From positions 1-64,000 of the forward strand of contig CAICTM010000153.1 in NCBI GenBank assembly GCA_903772945.1: 64,000 nt of DNA, in the 5' to 3' direction. How positions within the stretch are numbered: position 1 is the first letter of the stretch; every line of letters begins with the position of its first letter. This DNA comes from Seminavis robusta (Eukaryota > Bacillariophyta > Bacillariophyceae > Naviculales > Naviculaceae). Under the pieces are notes generated by a model. That model was not told the DNA's origin. It did not search any database and saw only the letters and a list, made by a program, of their open reading frames with translations. Shown in pieces: positions 39,403 to 48,850 of the stretch. The translations under genes and the position numbers were made by a program.

Positions 39403-40257
39403 CTAAACATCAAAGTCACCATTATCCCCAGAAGAGTCCGTCGACACGCAGTTGCTTTCTACCTTTGCGCTGTGATGCTGCTTTTCCCGATAATGAACCA
39501 AGATTTCACGCATCTTGGTCACCAGAAGAAAAATGTCTGGTATTCCCAGCATGGATGTTGCAGTAATCAAGATTGCAAAGGCTGCAATGTCTAGACAGCC
39601 CTTGACATAGAGCATGATGCTCCAAACACAAGGAACCACAATAAAGGCAGGGAACTGGACACATTTGAATGCAAAATAGCATCGATAGTACTGATACTGC
39701 TTTTGGTAGTCATCTCCAGAGAAATACCTCAGCAACTGCAGCACATCATTCCATGCAAAGAAGGAGATAAGAAAGCCATACAGAAATCCCAACGAGAAAG
39801 CTTGGGGATCCTCCACCTTGAAGGCAGCATAAATGACATAGTTGACCCAGAGCACAATGTGATGCAGCCAGGACCATGGAGTCTGCTTCAGGTAGAACCT
39901 TGGTGAGAAACATTCCACAAGGAATAAGGAACAGTGAAGAGTGAAGGCATACCAAAGTGTCAGCCTTTGGTCTGCTGACAGTGACACCTGTCCACATGCC
40001 ATTGCCTGATATTCGTGACTTCTGTGGTCCAGTTTGGCAAACTGCCAAATAGTGATGGTTCCGAAACCCAGAAATCTCACCAGGAGCACAAAGATACTCA
40101 TAACTGCTTTGTTCCGTCTTTCTGCATGATCCACCAGACGATCACCAATCAAGAAGGTTACTGAAGGAAACAAAAAGATCTCAAAGGCAATGGTGGTTAT
40201 GACGAGGATCGACAAGGAGAATGCCAAGTTGATACCGGCTGATGATGATAGATTCAT
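39403..40257 (-). CDS. Multipass membrane protein of unknown function
   Basis: 284 residues from ATG 40257; the frame continues upstream only to a TTG at 40269. About seven hydrophobic helices: INLAFSLSILVITTIAFEIF, AVMSIFVLLVRFLGFGTI, TLWYAFTLHCSLFLVECF, LHHIVLWVNYVIYAAFKV, FLYGFLISFFAWNDVLQLL, FIVVPCVWSIMLYVKG, and AFAILITATSMLGIPDIFLL. The tail is Ser/Asp rich and cytosolic-looking. HH in SWLHHIVLWVNY recalls the His motif of TLC-domain proteins, but the rest is not close enough to assign. It is oriented convergently with COQ5. Confidence 0.65.
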   Translation of the reverse strand: MNLSSSAGINLAFSLSILVITTIAFEIFLFPSVTFLIGDRLVDHAERRNKAVMSIFVLLVRFLGFGTITIWQFAKLDHRSHEYQAMACGQVSLSADQRLTLWYAFTLHCSLFLVECFSPRFYLKQTPWSWLHHIVLWVNYVIYAAFKVEDPQAFSLGFLYGFLISFFAWNDVLQLLRYFSGDDYQKQYQYYRCYFAFKCVQFPAFIVVPCVWSIMLYVKGCLDIAAFAILITATSMLGIPDIFLLVTKMREILVHYREKQHHSAKVESNCVSTDSSGDNGDFDV

Positions 40258-40977
40258 GGCTTTGCACAAGAAAGCAATAGAGGAGATTTATGAGCCCTCA
40301 ATATACCGGTACCTGGTACGGAGTACTGTGGCCAAACACAGCTATGCGGCAACCACGCACACCCCAAAACTCGCACCTGAAGCGAAGAGGCATTGCAGCG
40401 TTGCAACCAGTCACCGCACGCCGCGGATAACTTTGCACGCGTGTACCCCTCCCTACCCACGCCTTCAAAGCACGACCTACCTGTACCACAGAGGACCGAT
40501 TAGTCATGTTTACTATAGCAAATACAGTACTATACTACCTCTGTAGCGTGCGGTACAAATCCTACATGGCTACCGCACGTCTACAGCACACTACATACGT
40601 ACGTGCGGTAGGATGTGCCGTAGAGCTGCGGACACCGCGCGAATGACGTCATTCGATGCGCGCACGGCGCGCATTTTACTCGCACGTCACACCCATTTTT
40701 AAGATAACAAATATTTGCTTCCTACCCTTGTTTTAAGATACTTCGAATGGGTACGAACCGTACCCGCATGTACCGTACTTGTACATAATCCCCTCTGGAG
40801 TGCATTTGACTGGTCACTTTTACGGGTACCACAACTCAAAACATGTGCAACTAGATGCTCTTGCCCAGACTAGCTTAACCCTCCTCCTTCTCCCCTCTGG
40901 AGCCCCTTCAACTAATCACTTTTACGGGTACCGTACCACGTTGCAGAAGACTCGACTTGTCACCCGCAAAACTTTTT
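40258..40977. other. Gap with palindromic CRE and GGTACC-rich DNA
   Basis: At 40640-40655 is CGAATGACGTCATTCG, a 16-bp perfect palindrome flanked by GCGC blocks. TACCGG, GGTACC and GTACGG words are dense from 40300 to 41070. Two segments around 40790 and 40890 (CCCCTCTGGAG...CACTTTTACGGGTACC) are a diverged direct repeat. No gene. Confidence 0.5.
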
Positions 40978-41375
40978 TTATTTTAAAAACTTAACCTTTG
41001 GTACCGGTACAGCCCAAACAGAACGGCCAAACGTACCGGTTCCGGTACGTACCTTGTACACGGTACAGTATCGTACGTACGGAGTGCTTTGTTCCAATCT
41101 TTGGTCAGAGGAGGCAATGGACGTTGCTGGTTGCTGGTTTTCTTCGTTCCCACCATCTTCTTCTGCCGCAGGAATGTTCTCGTTTTGGGGCAGCAGGTTT
41201 TCTTCATTTCCATCATCATCTTCTGCCGCAGGAGCATCCTCATTTTGGGGCTGCACCTCTTCATTTGGGTGATTCTCCCCTTCAGCATCATCTTCACGTG
41301 CTCTTGGCGCAGTCCCTTGGTCTATCTCCGCCTCTGCTACTACCGGTAACAGGGAGATCCTTTACGGGGATCCTT
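40978..41375 (-). pseudogene. Acidic repeat reading frame, probably a gene relic
   Basis: Read on -: LPVVAEAEIDQGTAPRARED, then two units of the form PQNE(D/N)(A/I)PAAE(D/E)-D-GNEEN, then ATSIASSDQRLEQSTPYVRY and a tail translating GGTACCG-rich DNA. The repeat units (PQNEDAPAAEDDDGNEENLL and PQNENIPAAEEDGGNEENQQ) show codon-level conservation, which suggests past coding use. There is no ATG and no domain. Possibly the last exon of a lost gene. Confidence 0.35.
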
Positions 41376-41465
41376 GGTCGAACGAACGTCCACGCCAACA
41401 CCAAACCGAGAGCGAAGGACGCTGCTTGCTAGCTAGGATGGCTATCGGTCACTGAAGAGGTTTGT

Positions 41466-42307
41466 ATGCTCGGAGGATCTTCCAACAAAGAAGCGGACGT
41501 AGTGTCCATGGCCACAAGCGTTGCCCCATCCACGATGGCTGAGAGTGGGGCAGAGAGTGGGGCTGAGTGGTCGGGGTCTTTGAACACACATTTACTCGGA
41601 GGGAATGGGAGATCCGACTCGGATCGAAAGATGACCAAGTTGGACAAGAATTGGATGGAATTGTACAAGGAGTTGGTAGAATTTTATCATCAGTTTGGGC
41701 ATTGCATCATCCCTGATAAGCCACCCTACAGGCACATGTATGCTTGGCTCTTCCGGCAGAGGAAAATCAAGGAAAATCTCATAGAATGGAGGCGGGACCT
41801 ATTGAACAAGTTGGGCTCTGATGCAATGAAGGAGCAAGCTACAATCCACAAGAGAGACGACCGAAACTTCCAAGTCAAACTCAAAGCATACCGGTATGCA
41901 GAGGAGTCCCAGAATGGAACTACTCCTGTTCAGAGCAAGGAGCTTGCCCGATGGGCCCATGCCATTAGGAGGTTGGATAAAGACAACAAGCTTGACCCGG
42001 AGCGTAGGCAAGTATACTGGAGGCCATCAACTTTCGATTCGGCAGAAGGAGGATGCCAAAGCGAATCTCAATCAAGGATGAGGCCATTTGGATGAAGAAA
42101 TTTGAAGTCCTGAAGCAGTTCTATGAAATTCATGGACATTGTAAGATTCTGACAAATGATCCTGTGCTTGGTAGTTGGATTGTTCAGCAAAGGAAAAGGA
42201 AGAAGATAGGCAAAATTGTAGAATGCGGAGAGACACTGTTGAATGGTGTTCATTTTTTGAGCCCATGGATCCGAGGCAGAATTTCTAGATGTCAGAGCAT
42301 TATTTAG
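41466..42307 (+). pseudogene. Helicase-associated-domain protein, frameshifted and short
   Basis: First unit: WMELYKELVEFYHQFGHCII, YAWLFRQRKIKENL, RRDLLNKLG, a helicase-associated (HA) domain variant with the W...Y..F...GHC...W...QR pattern very common in diatoms. After about residue 185 (DPERRQVYW) the family continues only in another frame: LEAINFRFGRRRMPKR, WMKKFEVLKQFYEIHGHCKI, LGSWIVQQRKRKK. A single-base change near 42015-42030 therefore separates two HA units. The second unit ends early after LLNGVHFLSPWI. HA domains are thought to bind nucleic acid; the function of the diatom expansions is unknown. Confidence 0.7.
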
Positions 42308-43122
42308 TGCTAAGATAAAAGGGAAAACATATTATGGATAGCAGCTGCTTATGAACTTGTCTTGCCTACTCCAGCATGAAAAGGCTCCACTTCCTCCGAA
42401 GCAAAGTACTTGGCTGACAGGACTCATGGTCGAATTCTGCGATGCCACGGTCACAGGAAAGCTGCCTTACTTCCTGATTGGGGATTAACAAGAAGTCAAC
42501 TGTACTGCTCGTGGTCTTTGAATGTGCATGTAGTCGTTGGTGGCGGTCTCTTGTGGGGGCTCCAATCACTAGAATATCCCTGTCCAAAATCCACAGCTTG
42601 TCCCTGCATTGGTGCCAAACTTTGGGCAAACCAGCGGGGAGGGAAAGCCACGTGCATGCTGGAGCGACCTGGTTCTGGGACCAAGCGCAACATGGCTCTC
42701 GTAGTTTAATCAAGGTATTCAAAGTACAGCCAATGTGGCTGGGGAAGGCATCACTTGACTGTCGATTGCATCCAGCCACCACGTCTGAATGCTTCGGTGG
42801 AGAGCCGTGTGGACAACGTATAACCCATCATCTTTCATCGAAGCAGAAACCGGATCGCAACATTGAAACAGAGGTAGTCCAAAGAACTGATAAAATAAAG
42901 TACTGATAAAATGAAGTGCTATTAGCGTTTGCTATACTATTTACGAATTCTTGAACTTGCAAACAGTACATGGGAAGAAACATAAATGCTCTCGCGCAGC
43001 AAACTTTGGGATAAAGAGCTAGATCTTCTCATGTCAACAAGGGATATAAAAAACAAATTGCCGCCTTTTTCTCAGTGTTTGCGAGCCGGAATCAGGCTCG
43101 GGCGCATCGAGCCTCATCAGAC
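42308..43122. other. Gap
   Basis: Several open stretches on both strands, none with recognisable motifs or good starts. Nothing is called. Confidence 0.35.
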
Positions 43123-43634
43123 TCATGCTCCGATGGTAATTCCACAGCAGTTGAAACCCTCCTGTTGAATTCGATCGTCCTCATCGTCCGTGCTTTCCGC
43201 CACTGTTCGCTCCTTCTCATCGACTTCCTCGTGATCGTCCTCGGTTGCCTCAGCTGGTTCTTCGATTTCCTTGACTGGCTCTGGGGCAGCCTCCTCCTTG
43301 GGTTCCTCTTCCTTCGCTGGTTCCTCTTCCTTTGGTGCCTCCTTGGGAGCCTCTTCCTCGGCGTCTTCCTGCTCCTTGTCTAGCGGTTGTGGGGGTGCTT
43401 GCTCAGGAGTTGGTTCGCTCTCGTTGGGTTTTTCTTCTCCCTTCTCGCTTCCTTGCTGTTGATTGGCATGAGTGCAGGTGGCAGCGTGGTCAGTCATTAG
43501 CATGAAACAGGTCGGACGGTGGCAGCACCAACACGCAGCTCATCACTTACTGCCTCTTCCGTGTCTTCAGCCTTATTCTTGTCAGCGGCTTTCTTTTCAG
43601 CAGCCTCCTTCTTGGCGCTTTTACGTACTGACAT
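43123..43634 (-). CDS. Small acidic Glu/Pro-rich protein, two exons
   Basis: Exon 1 is 43634-43551 (28 codons), intron 43550-43456 (95 bp, GTAAGT donor, CTAATGAC branch-like sequence, CAACAG acceptor), exon 2 is 43455-43123. Product 138 residues: a basic, alanine-rich start (MSVRKSAKKEAAEKKAADKN), then a Glu/Pro/Lys-rich low-complexity body (EEEAPKEAPKEEEPAKEEEP), and a short C-terminus with a Cys pair (GFNCCGITIGA). It is almost certainly disordered. The phase-0 intron with clean signals supports a real gene. No family recognised. Confidence 0.65.
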
Positions 43635-45098
43635 TCGCTTCTTCAGTGCCTTGAATACCCTACATCAGAAACAAGAGCACACGCCAGAAAACAGCGAAAT
43701 TCCATCGTGAGAAACAGATACCCCTCTTCCGCACTACAAGCGCCGTCACCTCCATCTATCCTTACATCTTTAAAGTAGCACAACAAACTGATGAACAACA
43801 ACTAAACTAACTATCCAACTAAAGGAGAAGAAAAAAGTGGAGGGAGTGTCACAACAGCGATAAAACTGATGATATGCAGTTGTACCAACTCTGGTTTCGG
43901 ATGCTATGACGAGGCCAGCGAGAAATTGGAACGAAACGAGTGAGTGGGAAACGGCGACAGTCGATCGGAATGTTACTTAGTGGAAGTTGGATGTCTCTCA
44001 GCGATAAACTCCCACCAATCTCTCTAAAGAAGGTGCCGTGCTGCCTCGCGTCGGTTAGGTAATTACCACGAAATTTGTATCTTGTATTCAGGTAGGAATA
44101 CTAGAAGTTTCCAACAGCGAGTTTCTGACATGCAACTTTTCTATAGCGGTACAGAACAACAACAAATTTGTCAATAATCTGAATTTCAATGCCAACAAAA
44201 CCTAGAGTATACGTGTAGGGGATTCATTTAGTATCTAGCTACTGGCCAGGATGCAGTACAATGCATGTGTATTGGGATTTATTGCCAGAGGAAGGGGGGC
44301 GAAATTCGGTTGGGGCTGTTGAAGAATTTGGCGTACCGGTAGAGGGAGAGAACGGTCCGGTTGCTCTACTCTACTAGCTAGCTATTTGTTATTAGCTATG
44401 CATAGACTAGATGTACCTATTCGTTCGTACACTGTCAGTGGAACAGATCGGTAGCCGCATTGGTTGTGGGGTAGAACATGTAATGCATAGGTAATTGTGC
44501 TTCGCCACAACGTAGGCACCCTTAGCTAGACACTTGATACCAACCATTCTTGTATGTGTTCCAGTATGCTGCAGCATGCCAATGGACATCCTTTTCGTGC
44601 CCCACTCAATGAAAGCTACACTACCAAACCCAATTGGCCAAGAGACTGGTCGGCCTCGTTGCGCTAACTAGCGACCAACTCCAAAGATACCCTTGCCCTC
44701 CCCCCAAAGGTTTTTGAAGTGTTTTGCTGGCTTAAAACAAAGATTAGTCCTGGATATTCGGGACTGACTTGTATCTTTCGATGACCACGAACAGCCTCAA
44801 GAGCACTTGCTTGGCGGCCACCACAAGCCCAACACCAGCAGTGAATTTCGGACTGATACCAATACATGTACTACCATTTCAGAGAGAGCCTTGGAGAGAT
44901 TCTAGCTAGCTAGCTATTGCAGTTTGCGAACCACACAGAAACCGGTTTTGCCGAGCTAGCCATCAGAAAATCCAGGTTGCATCGGCATTATCGTCTCGTC
45001 AACCCACGAGAAGCCGATTTTCCATATCCCGCTTTGAGAGGCATTGTGTGTGCCGCTACACATATTCTATATATTTATATATCTAGCTAGTAACAATC
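43635..45098. other. 1.4-kb gap
   Basis: No gene with support. TAGCTAGC runs at about 44380 and 44895, and TACCGGTAGAG at 44335. The last 100 bp have CTATATATTTATATAT (about 45066), a possible TATA region for the next gene. Confidence 0.4.
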
Positions 45099-46046
45099 AT
45101 GTTCCGCTGGATCAAAGGAGGCAGCAAAGAAGGCGGAGGATCCCTTCGCATGTACATCAAGTTCCGAGAACAAATGTTTCGCCGAAATTTTGAACCCCTC
45201 GCAAACAAGAGCACCCCCATTGCCCTGTGGGATTTGTCCCGCCATGACGATGCCATTGACGCGGCCAATTGTTCCGAAAGTGGACGCATGCAAGGCTGGA
45301 GGATATCGGACGATGGAGTGATTGATGGCTATTCGCGAGGCCGAGTGTCCACAATCCGAAGCAGTGCCGATTATCAACGGTGGATGGCCGGGGAAGAATT
45401 GAAAGATGTCTTTCGCAATTTCGAAGAGGAACGAAGAGCTAAATTAGAAAAAGAAGAACGAGATAATGAGGAAGTTCTGGAAGAAGATATTGATGAAGAT
45501 ATTGACGACAATTCTCAGTTTGTCCCATTTCTACGATGGTCGGGACACATTGATACCACTGTGGGATTGAGTTCTGATGCCCAACGGTCTGGATTTTGTG
45601 CCATCCGTGCCCCTGAATACCCCTACGGTGGAGCCAATCTACAGGGTCTGTACAATGCCTTGGAGATTGTCTGTCGGACCGATGGAAGACTTTACACTGT
45701 CAATTTGCAAGTTGCCTCCTTTTTTCCCGGAGACATGTACCAGGGATACATCAACGTTCCAGCCACTCATCCCGACAAGGCCAAGATATGTACCAGAACG
45801 GGAGGAGAATTTGAACGGCTGGTCATGCCATTTACCAAATTTGCCTTGACGGCCCATGGTCGGTTGCGAGAAATGCATCGGACACTGGACAGCAACATTG
45901 AAGTACAAACGGTAGGCTTTACCCTCATGGATGGCAAAGATGGAGACTTTCAATTCGATCTGGCACGGATTCGAGCCGTCAACTTTGATGGACACGGTAT
46001 AGCTGGAGAAGAGGGGTTGGACGAGCCAGTCAAAATAGCTCGATAA
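45099..46046 (+). CDS. NDUFAF1: Complex I assembly factor CIA30/NDUFAF1-like
   Basis: 315 residues, one exon, ATG 45099. The CIA30 domain covers most of the protein: ALWDLSRHDDAID near residue 45, ISDDGVIDGYSRGR, an acidic Glu/Asp insert (about 115-140), FLRWSGHIDTTVG, GFCAIRAPEYPYGGANLQGL, NALEIVCRTDGRLYTVNLQ, and the closing VQTVGFTLMDGKDGDFQFDL and IRAVNF, all typical of the family. It acts in mitochondrial complex I membrane-arm assembly. The start has Arg/Lys residues without a long presequence, and the acidic insert is unusual for the family. Confidence 0.9.
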   Translation: MFRWIKGGSKEGGGSLRMYIKFREQMFRRNFEPLANKSTPIALWDLSRHDDAIDAANCSESGRMQGWRISDDGVIDGYSRGRVSTIRSSADYQRWMAGEELKDVFRNFEEERRAKLEKEERDNEEVLEEDIDEDIDDNSQFVPFLRWSGHIDTTVGLSSDAQRSGFCAIRAPEYPYGGANLQGLYNALEIVCRTDGRLYTVNLQVASFFPGDMYQGYINVPATHPDKAKICTRTGGEFERLVMPFTKFALTAHGRLREMHRTLDSNIEVQTVGFTLMDGKDGDFQFDLARIRAVNFDGHGIAGEEGLDEPVKIAR

Positions 46047-46448
46047 TTCTGTTTTTGGGCCTGCTCACCTCTTGCAACCGTACAGTAGCTTTCTAGAAGA
46101 GGTGTTCGATGACGGACTCTGGAGTACATACCGTACTGTACTGTACCAACAGCCACAATTCATTGTACCGGTACTGGCGCCAGTAAAACTAGAAAGCATG
46201 ATACTAGAGCTGCAGGTGGTGTAACCTTACTCGGTAGCTGAAGCAAGCAACCTCAAGCTGCCGTTCCTTCGCTTGCTCCGTTTGGTCAAAATCTTCTTTT
46301 TGTTGGAGGGTTAGGGATAAGAACTCCCTCCCTTATTTGAACGGTCAAACCGACGACACAAACCCCTTTCGCAATCATTTTTTTTCCGACGAAACAAACC
46401 GCCGCAGACAACAAGCCTTGAGACGACCAGAAGACAACCCCAAGCAAG
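46047..46448. other. Gap
   Basis: Contains GTACCGTACTGTACTGTACC (about 46126-46146) and GTACCGGTAC. No gene. Confidence 0.35.
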
Positions 46449-48023
46449 ATGAACCATACAAATACCAGCGGCTCCATAGAGATTTCCAAGTTGCAAGCCC
46501 TCTCTGACCTGCACGTGCTTGTCATTTCGCGTGCTTCATTGCGGCTCGTTCAAGCGGCCCACGAGGAAGACAAATCGAAACTGACCAATGCTGTGCTCGA
46601 GGATGCCTGCCGGCATGGCGCATCCCCTAGTGTGCTACGGTTTCTGGTGAAAAAGAAAGGGCTCGATGAAGAGGGGATCTGCATGTTGATGGCAAAGACA
46701 TTCCTGGCGGCCATTCCCTTGCTGGTGCGATCCAGCAGTGATTCAAATGTCCTGCTACGCCTCAAACAGCTGGTTCTCGCTTTTCCGCAAGGACTCGTAA
46801 ATCCAGACCCATTAAACCCCTTTGTCCACTCAGCATCGTCCTTTTTTCGAATGCTTTCCCTCAGAATATGCTGGACTCGATGATCATGATGTTGCCAAAA
46901 AAGGCCACTTTCCACTTGCGTGGAAACGAATATTTGCCATGGGCCAGTTTGTTCCACGGGACAATGAAAGCGTCGATGGGTGATCCTGCCGTAAAAGCTC
47001 TTGGTTCCGTTATGGAAAAAGTGGAATCCATCATCATAAGCCGCTCTGAGTTGAAAGAAGAAGGGATCAAGAAAGTGCTGGCAATGCTCTGTCGAAGCGG
47101 CAACAAAACCGAGAACGTACACTTGAAATGAGGGCCGTCCAACCAGTTTCACTGGCGGATATGATTGTCCCAGCTATAGAGGAGACATTCTCGACAGGAA
47201 TGAAGGGTAAATCCTCAACAGTCAAGTGCTTCTCCATTGACTTCAATAGCAGCGAGCAACCTGACTTTTCAATCCTCACGTTCGTCAAGCTGAACATGGC
47301 ACGTCTAACTCGGCTGGACATCAACATTTGTAACATTTTTCAGCCATTCCAGGCCACCCTGGATCTGTGCAATTCTCTCTGCGATTTGCTACAGCATGGG
47401 ATGCTGGAGGAGATTAACGTGCGAGCTGCAACACAGCAAGAAGGGCTGCTTTTGCCCCTGCTGGATGCCGCAAACCACAGTGATACTCTGGTTGCCTTGA
47501 GACTGGAGAAGCTGGGAAAACCATCTGAGGTCGAAATCTACCAGGATGAAATACTACGGATGCTTAAGAGCAACACCCAATTGGAGGTGGCACTGGTATG
47601 TGAGGGCATGATCACAGAAAACGCACTACTTGAGCGCAGTGATTTGGCAATGAGAGCACATGACACAGAGTTCTTCCTGGATAGGACCGAAGGCAACGAC
47701 AAACAGCGCCTGATTGACTACCAAACGCTGTTGATAGATGTGGCCGTGGAGAAGCAAAAGCAGAAAGCCTACGACTGGATGACTTTGCTGACTTGATTTG
47801 TGCTGACACAATTTGGAACAACCTCTGTTTTCTCGATTTCACTGAAGAGGGCAAGGAAGAGCTCATCACAATTCTGCAATATGGGCTGCTACGTCAAGAA
47901 CCTGCGTCATGGCTACCAAACCAAACCAAACCGGCTGCCTCTGGCCTTCGCGGGGAAAGTTCCAAACAGGGCACACGCAAGCGCAAGGCTTCGGGACCTC
48001 CTGAAGAATCTCTGCAGGAGTAA
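46449..48023 (+). pseudogene. Multiply frameshifted LRR-like gene relic
   Basis: Protein-like sequence runs through three frames in order: MNHTNTSGSIEISKLQALSD and VLRFLVKKKGLDEEG to 46840; GHFPLAWKRIFAMGQFVPRD to 46978; VKALGSVMEKVESIIISRSE to 47120; MRAVQPVSLADMIVPAIEET and LTRLDINICNIF (LRR-like spacing) to 47780; then FADLICADTIWNNLCFLDFT to 48023. Shifts fall at about 46840 (run of six T), 46977 (run of three G), 47117 and 47785. None coincides with good splice signals. About 520 codons would once have been joined. The family, an ankyrin/LRR-like diatom protein, is not certain. Confidence 0.6.
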
Positions 48024-48850
48024 TTGAAAAGGAGTTGATAGGAAGAGCTGTCGTGATGTTATCATCGTTATTGCAGCAGTACATATTGGGCTTTCTAGCT
48101 AGTCGAATGAAATACATAAAACCAGTTAGTTTGCTTGCTAAGTTTGCACCCGCTGAAACGCAGCCAACGGATCAGTTCGGAGGCAACTTAGCAATCCGGG
48201 TTCCGTCTATATATGGCATTACAGGGAAAAGTCGAGCAGTATAAATGCTTGAAGTCCCAAGTTACCCAGGAATGCAGACCCAAGTTCCAGGGCCCCTGCA
48301 TGCATTGGGCCCTCCCTATAATTATTTTGTCAAGGCCTTTATCCCCTCCCGTGCTCAAGCCTCCAGGAATCAAGGTTTGGTCTGCAATGCCAGAGTCGCG
48401 GCCTGCCATCTTTGATAGATCCTAGAATTCCGTTCCCAAGTTCTATTCCTCTTTGTCAAGCTGATCCAAAGTTTGGTCTTGTGGTTTTGACTTGGATGGT
48501 TCTGTAGAGAATTATTTCTAAACTAGCTAGCTACATGAGTTTTTATTAACTGCTTCGTACCACAGATGCAATGAAGCAGTCCATAGCATTTTTATTGCCA
48601 TTCTCGAGATTTCGAGATCTTCTAAAGAAGCACAAAAATTGAAGCCTGTCTGGTTTTCTCTTGCCAGTTGCAAGGGTAGCATTAGACATTGGACCGGCCA
48701 ATCAACAAACCAATCAATAGCTGTACATGTAGTTGACCCCGCGAAGATTAGGCAGGACGGAGTGGCCATTTTCGAGAGAGAGAAAGCTAAGCCACGCCCA
48801 CCAATAATTTGGCACTTTGTTCCTTCACCCCATTTTCCTTTCATGTTGCC
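48024..48850. other. Gap upstream of ATM
   Basis: No gene supported. Contains the ATM promoter; no specific site could be named. Confidence 0.35.

Noticed and set aside
46797-47125. A single long intron hiding the frameshifts of the relic at 46449-48023
   Set aside because: A GTAAAT donor exists at 46797, but the interval translates to coding-like sequence in two frames and there is no pyrimidine-rich acceptor before 47125.
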